From NCBI GenBank assembly GCA_913009215.1, contig CAJVXG010000100.1, positions 1-5,801 on the forward strand: a DNA stretch of 5,801 nt, written 5' to 3'. The notes beneath the pieces were generated by a model that was not told where the DNA came from, did not search any database, and saw nothing but the letters and a program-made list of their open reading frames with translations. The DNA comes from an uncultured Gammaproteobacteria bacterium (GTDB taxonomy: Bacteria > Pseudomonadota > Gammaproteobacteria > Acidiferrobacterales > CAJVXG01). Position 1 is the first letter of the stretch; the number at the start of each line of letters is the position of its first letter. The position numbers were made by a program, and so were the translations under genes. Shown here piece after piece: positions 1 to 4,972 of this stretch.

Positions 1-1772
1 TCAAGCAGCTCCACCGCCGCATCATGGGCCTTCTCCCGCGCCTTTTTCCTGGCTTTAGCCCAGCTCTCACCACCCAGTTTATGTAACGGGGCATGTTCCG
101 GGTTGGCCCCGGTATAGCGTGATATCAGGTGTAAAGAGGTTACCGGGATATACAGTTTGTCACCACCGGCATATTGCAACAGCATGAATTCGGTAGTGCC
201 GTCACCGATGTCGATTTTTTTCAATCCAAGATAGCGACCAACACCATGCTCGTCGTGTACTACGGCGTCACCAATATGCATTTCGGATAAGTTACGGATA
301 ACAAATTCGCTATCCCGGTAACGCTGTTTCCTGCGGCGCTGTTGATGGGCGCGCTCACCATAAAGTTGCGCTTCAGTAATAATTTGTATAGAAGCATCGC
401 TTGGCGACAGGCCTTTCTCGAGTGGGGCGACTATAATGGCGAGCTGGTGCTTGTGTTGCAGAAAGGCGTTGAAATGATCCAGCCGTTCCGGATACAGGCG
501 ATATTCATTGAGAATGCCGCAGAGGGTTTCCCTGCGGCCCGGACTCTCGGCGACCAGCAGGTGTCTCCCTTTATCTTCTTGTAAGAACGATACTAATTTC
601 TGGTAGGGTCGTTCCTGTTGTTGTTCGATCGCCAGGTCAGGCGGAGCCTTTACTGGAAGACGATAGGTCGATGTGCAGGGCAGGGGTTCTTTGATGTCTG
701 TGGCATCGGATTGTGACAGTACGACAAGGGCATGTTCACACAGTGACTCGTATAACTCCTTGCTGTCTATAAACAAACGTTGGGGCGGCAGGATGGGGCG
801 CTCGCTGTCATAACGCATTTGTTCATAACGGCCTGCGGTATCGAAGGAAAATTGTGCAGCCACATCAAGGCAATCGGCATCGGCAACACACAGGGTCTGT
901 TGGGGCAGGTAATCAAACAAGGTCTCTGTATTACTAAAAAACAACGGCAGATAATATTCGCTGCCGGCAGGACACAGGCCGTCACTGACTTGCTGGTACA
1001 ACGATATTTTTTGTGGATCACCCTCAAAGGCGGCACGAAACGATTGCCGGAAACAGCGAATGCCTTCTTCATTTAACGGAAATTCCTTGGCCGGCAGGAT
1101 ATGAATGTGGTCAATTTCCTGTGTCGAGCGTTGGCTTTCAGGGTCGAATACACGAATAGATTCTATTTGGTCGTCAAAGAAATCGAGGCGAAAGGGTTGG
1201 GCGCTGCCTACCGGAAACAAGTCGAGCAAACCGCCTCGAACTGCAAATTCACCGGGCTCCATGACCTGGGATACGGCGTGATATCCGGCGTCGTGCAGGC
1301 GGCTACGAAATGCCGTGATATCCATGGCGTCCTCTTTGGCCAACGAAAAACAGTGCCCGGCGATGTATTGCCGTGGCGGGGTCCGATGCATCAGGGTGGC
1401 CGCAGTTGTTAGTACGATGCCTGATGGCAGCTCTGGTAATTGTTGCAAAGTCGACAAACGCTGGGAAATAATACCGCAGTGTGGCGACATGGCGTCATAT
1501 GGCAGGCACTCCCAGTCCGGATAGAGCAGAACTGGCACGGCTGTTGCACCGGATTGATAAAAGTGGATTTCGTCGGCCAGCTGCTGCAGGCGACGGGCAC
1601 TGGACAGCACCACCAGCAGGGGTCCCAGGTGCTGCCGGGCGGCCTCTATCAGGGCCAGGGCAGAGCTGCTGCCGTACAGATCCCGCCAGCCAATAGCATG
1701 ACCTGCTGCTGGTAAAACAGGGCCTAAAAGCGCAGAAACAGGCTCAGAGAGGGTGTGGTCAGGCAGTGTCAA
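1..1772 (-). CDS. mfd: Transcription-repair coupling factor Mfd, N-terminal 590 codons (3' end outside window)
   Basis: Mfd binds RNA polymerase stalled at DNA lesions, pushes it off by ATP-driven translocation and recruits UvrA for nucleotide excision repair in the cytoplasm. The minus-strand frame is open from 1772 to the left edge and matches E. coli Mfd throughout. Visible are the UvrB-like UvrA-binding module (ECLPYDAMSPH near residue 85; QVMEPGEFAVRGGLLDLFPVG, about 165-185) and the RNAP-interacting RID domain (about 499-556; HIGDAVVHDEHGVGRY, then KLYIPVTSLHLISRY). The linker APLHKLGGESW follows. E. coli Mfd is about 1,148 residues, so roughly half is present; the translocase motifs and C-terminal domain lie beyond position 1. 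The start is TTG at 1772. An in-frame TAG lies three codons upstream, and the next in-frame ATG is nearly 90 codons in, past conserved sequence. A weak GGA sits 11 nt upstream. It is divergent from the carD-like gene. Confidence 0.96.
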   Translation of the reverse strand, partial: MTLPDHTLSEPVSALLGPVLPAAGHAIGWRDLYGSSSALALIEAARQHLGPLLVVLSSARRLQQLADEIHFYQSGATAVPVLLYPDWECLPYDAMSPHCGIISQRLSTLQQLPELPSGIVLTTAATLMHRTPPRQYIAGHCFSLAKEDAMDITAFRSRLHDAGYHAVSQVMEPGEFAVRGGLLDLFPVGSAQPFRLDFFDDQIESIRVFDPESQRSTQEIDHIHILPAKEFPLNEEGIRCFRQSFRAAFEGDPQKISLYQQVSDGLCPAGSEYYLPLFFSNTETLFDYLPQQTLCVADADCLDVAAQFSFDTAGRYEQMRYDSERPILPPQRLFIDSKELYESLCEHALVVLSQSDATDIKEPLPCTSTYRLPVKAPPDLAIEQQQERPYQKLVSFLQEDKGRHLLVAESPGRRETLCGILNEYRLYPERLDHFNAFLQHKHQLAIIVAPLEKGLSPSDASIQIITEAQLYGERAHQQRRRKQRYRDSEFVIRNLSEMHIGDAVVHDEHGVGRYLGLKKIDIGDGTTEFMLLQYAGGDKLYIPVTSLHLISRYTGANPEHAPLHKLGGESWAKARKKAREKAHDAAVELL

Positions 1773-1800
1773 GTTTGTCTATTTCCGCTAAAAACGGCGC

Positions 1801-1806
1801 ATTTTA
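1801..1806 (-). promoter_or_regulatory. Candidate -10 element for mfd
   Basis: On the minus strand this reads TAAAAT, five of six matches to the sigma70 -10 consensus, about 28 bp before the mfd TTG start. It would give a leader of roughly 20 nt. No convincing -35 hexamer lies 16-18 bp upstream, so the assignment rests on position and the -10 match only. The element is one arm of the inverted repeat at 1801-1828. Confidence 0.35.
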
Positions 1807-1828
1807 TCCCATTTTTGGGCCTTAAAAT
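1801..1828. repeat. AT-rich nested inverted repeat in the mfd/carD divergent promoter region
   Basis: The outer arms are ATTTTA (1801-1806) and TAAAAT (1823-1828). Nested inside are CCCA (1808-1811) and TGGG (1816-1819) around a TTTT loop. The symmetry is imperfect, with one unpaired base on the left and three on the right. The element covers the mfd -10 candidate and lies about 20-50 bp upstream of the carD -10. It could be an operator for one or both genes, or a weak hairpin; it has no terminator-like context. The function is inferred from placement alone. Confidence 0.4.
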
Positions 1829-1845
1829 CCAGTGGGCTTATTATG

Positions 1846-1854
1846 TGCTATACT
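1846..1854 (+). promoter_or_regulatory. Extended -10 promoter for the carD-ispD-ispF cluster
   Basis: The sequence TGCTATACT combines the extended -10 TGn motif (1846-1848) with a TATACT hexamer (1849-1854; five of six matches to TATAAT). No good -35 lies 17 bp upstream, which is typical of extended -10 promoters. Transcription would start near 1861, leaving an AT-rich leader of about 80 nt before the carD start. Confidence 0.6.
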
Positions 1855-1861
1855 TACAGCC

Positions 1862-1900
1862 ATAACTTAAATATAACAACTGTTTTACCTCAATAACTTA
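1862..1900 (+). repeat. Direct repeat of ATAACTTA in the carD leader
   Basis: ATAACTTA occurs at 1862-1869 and again at 1893-1900, 31 bp apart start to start, close to three helical turns. The second copy extends into the palindrome ATAACTTAT. Both lie between the predicted transcription start and the ribosome binding site of carD. The region is very AT-rich, so chance is a real possibility. Confidence 0.3.
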
Positions 1901-1928
1901 TAAAGCATTTCTCTATAAACAAAGCAAT

Positions 1929-1935
1929 GGAGGTG
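1929..1935 (+). promoter_or_regulatory. Strong Shine-Dalgarno of the carD-like gene
   Basis: GGAGGTG ends 5 nt before the ATG at 1941, an almost ideal ribosome binding site. It fixes that start. It contrasts with the neighbouring mfd and ispD genes, which use TTG with little or no Shine-Dalgarno sequence. Confidence 0.8.
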
Positions 1936-1940
1936 GGTGT

Positions 1941-2441
1941 ATGGCTAGACGGATTCAGTTCAAGGTAGGCGACTCTGTATTTTATCCGGCCGCCGGTGTT
2001 GGCGAAATTCAGGCTATTGAAGATTTTATTGTCGGCGGCAAACTTGGTAGCTGTTATGTCATCAAGGTGCAGGAGTCCCAGGCCGTGATTCGGCTTCCCA
2101 AGACCAATATCGATAGAACCGGCGTTCGCCCGCTATTATCCAGCCGCAAAGTCAAAGAATTGTATCGTGTCCTGTCGGGCAAAAATGCCCGCCGTGTTAC
2201 CGGTGGCAACTGGACCGAACGCTGTAAGGAGCTGGAGCGCAAGATTAACACCGGCACCAGTATCCAACTAGGTGAGGTGGTGCGCGATCTGACCCGCTGG
2301 AAGAGTAATTCGGGTCTGTCGTTTGAAGAATCCATGTTGCTGGAGACAGCAACGGTCTATTTATCGAATGAGTTGGCCGCCGTCCAGGGTATTGAGCCGG
2401 AGCATGCACTCGATAAAATACGCGAATGTGTCAACGCCTGA
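1941..2441 (+). CDS. carD: CarD/CdnL-family RNA polymerase-binding transcription regulator
   Basis: CarD/CdnL proteins bind the RNA polymerase beta subunit through an N-terminal RID domain and contact the upstream edge of the promoter bubble through a helical C-terminal domain, usually stabilising open complexes. The 166-residue product matches the family layout and length. Residues 5-65 form the RID domain (FKVGDSVFYPAAGVGEIQAIE, about 7-27; then the YVIKV strand and TGVRPL). Residues 66-166 are the helical part. It contains W91 in NWTERCKELERKINTG, placed like the tryptophan that contacts the -10 region in mycobacterial CarD, and then EVVRDL (112-117) and LSFEE (126-130). The start is ATG with a strong Shine-Dalgarno. 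The gene follows an extended -10 promoter, lies divergent to mfd, and is separated from ispD by only 24 bp, so it probably heads their operon. The family call is firm; its regulon here is unknown. Confidence 0.9.
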   Translation: MARRIQFKVGDSVFYPAAGVGEIQAIEDFIVGGKLGSCYVIKVQESQAVIRLPKTNIDRTGVRPLLSSRKVKELYRVLSGKNARRVTGGNWTERCKELERKINTGTSIQLGEVVRDLTRWKSNSGLSFEESMLLETATVYLSNELAAVQGIEPEHALDKIRECVNA

Positions 2442-2465
2442 TTAACTTGAAAATATTCATCCGCA

Positions 2466-3185
2466 TTGAGCCGAAATAATGTCTGGGGATTAATCCCCGC
2501 CGCCGGTATGGGTTCCCGTATGGGGGCCGAATGTCCGAAACAATACCTTCCTTTGCTGGGCAAACCCATCCTGTTACACACGCTGGAGAAGTTGTGTCAT
2601 TTCGATGGCATTAATGGTGTTTTGCTGGGTTTGGCAAAAAACGATCCCTGCTGGCCAGAGCATGAGGCCGCCTGTAATACCCTGTCGTCCTTTTTGGGGC
2701 ATTACCCGGGCGGTAAAGAGCGCGCCGATACCGTATTAAACGGTATCCAGGCCCTGGAACCGCATATTGAGTCAGAGGATGACTGGGTGTTGGTGCACGA
2801 TGCCGCACGGCCCTGTATTCGACATCAGGACATCCAGGCGCTGCTGGAAGCCATAGAAAATCATGAGGCCGGCGGGCTATTGGGCCTGCCGATTGCCGAT
2901 ACCGTTAAACGTACCGATAATGACAATGCGGTAACCGATACCGTGGATCGCGCAGGATTATGGCGCGCCCTGACACCGCAGGTTTTCCGCTACGGTGTGT
3001 TAAAAAAGGCATTAAAGACGGCATTGAAGGAAAACATAACAGTAACGGATGAATCATCGGCCGTGGAGGCGGCAGGATATAAACCGTTAATGGTGACGGG
3101 TACCCCGGATAATATTAAAATCACGTTACCGGGCGATTTAAAAATGGCTGAATTGTATTTATCACAACAGGATAGCAATTCATGA
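2466..3185 (+). CDS. ispD: 2-C-methyl-D-erythritol 4-phosphate cytidylyltransferase IspD
   Basis: IspD is the cytosolic enzyme that joins MEP to CTP, giving CDP-methylerythritol and pyrophosphate, the third step of the MEP isoprenoid pathway. The 239-residue product has the usual length and motifs. These are the nucleotide-binding loop PAAGMGSRM (11-19, with R18) and CPKQYL (23-28, with K25), GGKERADTV (82-90), HDAARPC (111-117), ADTVKR (144-149), TVDRAGLWRALTPQ (159-172), TDES (194-197) and DNIKIT (215-220, with K218). The start must be TTG at 2466: an in-frame TGA lies at 2448-2450, no ATG or GTG lies between, and the next ATG (residue 15) would delete the catalytic loop. No clear Shine-Dalgarno precedes it, so translation may depend on coupling to carD, which ends 24 bp upstream. 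It overlaps ispF by 4 bp. Confidence 0.96.
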   Translation: MSRNNVWGLIPAAGMGSRMGAECPKQYLPLLGKPILLHTLEKLCHFDGINGVLLGLAKNDPCWPEHEAACNTLSSFLGHYPGGKERADTVLNGIQALEPHIESEDDWVLVHDAARPCIRHQDIQALLEAIENHEAGGLLGLPIADTVKRTDNDNAVTDTVDRAGLWRALTPQVFRYGVLKKALKTALKENITVTDESSAVEAAGYKPLMVTGTPDNIKITLPGDLKMAELYLSQQDSNS

Positions 3186-3655
3186 GAATAGGTCACGGTT
3201 TTGATGTCCACGCCCTGGTGGAGGGCCAACCGTTGATATTGGGCGGGGTTACCATCCCGCATCATCAGGGACCGATTGGTCATTCCGATGCCGATGTTCT
3301 GATTCACGCGATTTGTGATGCATGTCTCGGTGCTGCCGGTCTGGGCGATATTGGCAAGCATTTTCCCGATAGCGACGATGAATACGAAAATATCGACAGC
3401 CGCATTCTTTTGCGCGATATAAAGGATAAAGTGGCGAAGGAGGGATGGGTAGTAGCTAATCTTGACTGTACTATTATCGCCCAGGCGCCGAAAATGGCGC
3501 CCCACCTGGAACAAATGCGCGCTAATCTTGCGGATGATCTCGGCATTAATACCAATCAGATCAACATCAAGGCCACCACCACTGAACACCTCGGCTATGC
3601 CGGCAGGGAAGAGGGGATCGCTTGCCATGCTGTGGTTTTGCTCAATAACAAATAA
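3182..3655 (+). CDS. ispF: 2-C-methyl-D-erythritol 2,4-cyclodiphosphate synthase IspF
   Basis: IspF is a homotrimeric zinc enzyme that cyclises CDP-ME 2-phosphate to MEcPP with release of CMP, the fifth step of the MEP pathway. The 157-residue product is full length. The metal ligands D8 and H10 lie in RIGHGFDVH and H42 in VLIHAICD. Also present are HSDAD (34-38), LGDIGKHFPDSD (54-65), IIAQAPKM (98-105) and the substrate/cytidine region KATTTEHLGYAGREEGIA (130-147). Its ATG at 3182 overlaps the ispD stop as ATGA, a sign of translational coupling, and AGGA lies 9 nt upstream. IspD and IspF act two steps apart; IspE, the kinase between them, is not in the window. No convincing terminator follows the TAA. 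Confidence 0.98.
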   Translation: MRIGHGFDVHALVEGQPLILGGVTIPHHQGPIGHSDADVLIHAICDACLGAAGLGDIGKHFPDSDDEYENIDSRILLRDIKDKVAKEGWVVANLDCTIIAQAPKMAPHLEQMRANLADDLGINTNQINIKATTTEHLGYAGREEGIACHAVVLLNNK

Positions 3656-3715
3656 GCTCATCACAATCGCCAGGCAAGCCAGATAACGTACACCAACCTT
3701 TCGGGTGCTTATTTC

Positions 3716-4135
3716 GTGGGTATAACCAGAAAAATTATAAAGGAGAGAAATTTCCTGCTCACCATCATTCGTGACGGCGCCGACGATGAATCGCTGTCTG
3801 AGGACATTCGGGAAGCGCAAAAAGAAATAAAGGACATTCACCCATTGGTTGAGTTAGCGGACTGTAGCGAAATTACAGATCTGTCCGGCTTTACCGAAAA
3901 GGGCGTGACTATGGCCGCCACCCAGGAACATGATCGTAAACCATACAAACAGGACAGGTTGGCAATATTAGTCAGTACCGACGAGGTTTATGCCATGGCA
4001 AGTAAGTACAAGGCAATAAGCATCTATTATCTTGCAGATGTACAAATATTCAGGGACTTTCATGCCGCAGTAGCATGGCTGGGGTTGGCAGATATCGAGA
4101 AGGAAATAGATCAATTAAGAAGGGGGGAGGAATAA
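3716..4135 (+). CDS. SpoIIAA-like / STAS-SEC14-type small protein, function unknown
   Basis: The 139-residue soluble protein has the alternating strand/helix pattern of SpoIIAA-like (STAS-fold) proteins. Its strands are LLTIIRDG (14-21), LVELADCSEITDLSGF (44-59), RLAILVSTDEVYAMASKY (81-98) and VQIFRDFHAAVAWLGL (109-124); the ending of the form VFRDxxEAxxWL is typical of that family. There is no signal peptide or membrane segment. The GTG at 3716 is chosen because family members commonly start with an ITRKI-like strand. A clean AAGGAG (3740-3745) instead lies 9 nt before an in-frame CTG (3755, residue 14), so the true start is uncertain. It follows ispF by 60 bp on the same strand and may share its transcript. 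No functional link to isoprenoid synthesis is evident. It ends 6 bp from the convergent vWA gene. The family call comes from remembered pattern only. Confidence 0.65.
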   Translation: MGITRKIIKERNFLLTIIRDGADDESLSEDIREAQKEIKDIHPLVELADCSEITDLSGFTEKGVTMAATQEHDRKPYKQDRLAILVSTDEVYAMASKYKAISIYYLADVQIFRDFHAAVAWLGLADIEKEIDQLRRGEE

Positions 4136-4141
4136 GAAACA

Positions 4142-4954
4142 TTACCCCCTGGTCTTTTGTAATACTGAAATAAGAATACTCTCCAGCATCCTGGAGGGTT
4201 CCTCGACATAAGCGCCTTTTCCATTCCTGGCTAGTAGTTCAAAGAACGGTTTATCGGACCTAAAATAACGAGTACCCCGTCGGGCGGTAAAAATAGCCGA
4301 CACCATATGATTGCGCCGGCTGCGATTGCTGAACGCCGTAACCATGCCGTTGATATCAGAGAAATCGGCGGGGTGTGCCTGGGCATCGCCAATGACAATG
4401 ATGATACGCCGGACCTTGCCGCGCCACCTCATTTGTATGGCTTTACGCAGTCCTTCCTGCACTGCTTCTGGATGATCGCCACCACCCTTGGCCTGTAAGT
4501 TAGAGAGGAAGTTCTTGAGACTCTGGTAGCCACGTTTGTTCATGCGTGTGATCGGAAACTCCTGCGTCACATAGGGCTCGCCATGATCACGATAGGCAAC
4601 AAAACCCACGCGTAATTTCGGCGCCAGCTTGCCGAGGACACGGACAATACCATTGAGGTTTTCACGCAGGCTGTAGATTTGTTTACTCATACTACCCGTG
4701 GTGTCCATAACAAAAACGATATCGAAATCACGCATGGCAACCTTGGCCAACTTTGCCTGACAGGACTGACGACCTTTCTTGCAATTGGCCAGCTTGATTC
4801 TGGTTTCACGTAATTCGCCGAGAATGGATTTATTGGTTTTAAGATAGTAGGGCATTAATACCAGCGCAATGACAAGAAACACGCCGGTGGCAGTCGCAAA
4901 CAAATCGAGCGCCGACATATTGAAAATATTGATGTCGCGGTTTCTTTTCTTCAT
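4142..4954 (-). CDS. Membrane-anchored von Willebrand factor A (vWA) domain protein
   Basis: The 270-residue product has a short basic N-terminus (KKRNR), one membrane helix (about 15-38, SALDLFATATG then VFLVIALVLMPYYL), a charged, probably coiled-coil stalk (about 41-75) holding C58 and C65, and a vWA domain (about 77-268) predicted in the periplasm. The metal-site (MIDAS) motif is DTTGS (84-88). Then come GFVAYRDHGE (117-126), GGGDHPEAV (157-165), which supplies the later metal-site residues in this vWA branch, and the strand IIIVIGDAQAHP (184-195). vWA domains bind protein partners through a divalent metal. D17 near the start of the membrane helix recalls the proton-carrying aspartate of MotB/ExbD/TolR proteins. 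It lies 18 bp downstream of the Sel1 gene on the same strand, so the two are probably one operon. No clear Shine-Dalgarno is seen. The vWA call is firm; the partner and role are unknown. Confidence 0.88.
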   Translation of the reverse strand: MKKRNRDINIFNMSALDLFATATGVFLVIALVLMPYYLKTNKSILGELRETRIKLANCKKGRQSCQAKLAKVAMRDFDIVFVMDTTGSMSKQIYSLRENLNGIVRVLGKLAPKLRVGFVAYRDHGEPYVTQEFPITRMNKRGYQSLKNFLSNLQAKGGGDHPEAVQEGLRKAIQMRWRGKVRRIIIVIGDAQAHPADFSDINGMVTAFSNRSRRNHMVSAIFTARRGTRYFRSDKPFFELLARNGKGAYVEEPSRMLESILISVLQKTRG

Positions 4955-4972
4955 CGTACTGCCAGAGGAAAA

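Noticed and set aside
342..1715. Several plus-strand open frames of 60-100 codons opposite mfd.
   Set aside because: The minus strand here is one continuous conserved Mfd frame; the plus-strand frames overlap one another and show no family resemblance.
1767..1772. A perfect TTGACA (minus strand) that could be a sigma70 -35 box.
   Set aside because: It is the first two codons of mfd, and 17 bp further on there is only CTCTGA, not a -10 element.
3690..3710. Possible hairpin CACC...GGTG between ispF and the SpoIIAA-like gene.
   Set aside because: The stem is only four base pairs with a long loop and no T tract, so it does not support a terminator.
2990..3841. A 283-codon open frame on the minus strand opposite the end of ispD and all of ispF.
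   Set aside because: It is antisense to two genes with intact catalytic motifs, has no recognisable domain, and is explained by the codon composition of the opposite strand.
4178..4199. Inverted repeat ACTCTCCAG / CTGGAGGGT with a four-base loop, considered as a terminator for the convergent genes.
   Set aside because: It lies inside the last codons of the vWA gene, has no T run after it on the plus strand and only a mixed U-rich stretch on the minus strand. It may still slow read-through from the left, but the evidence is thin.
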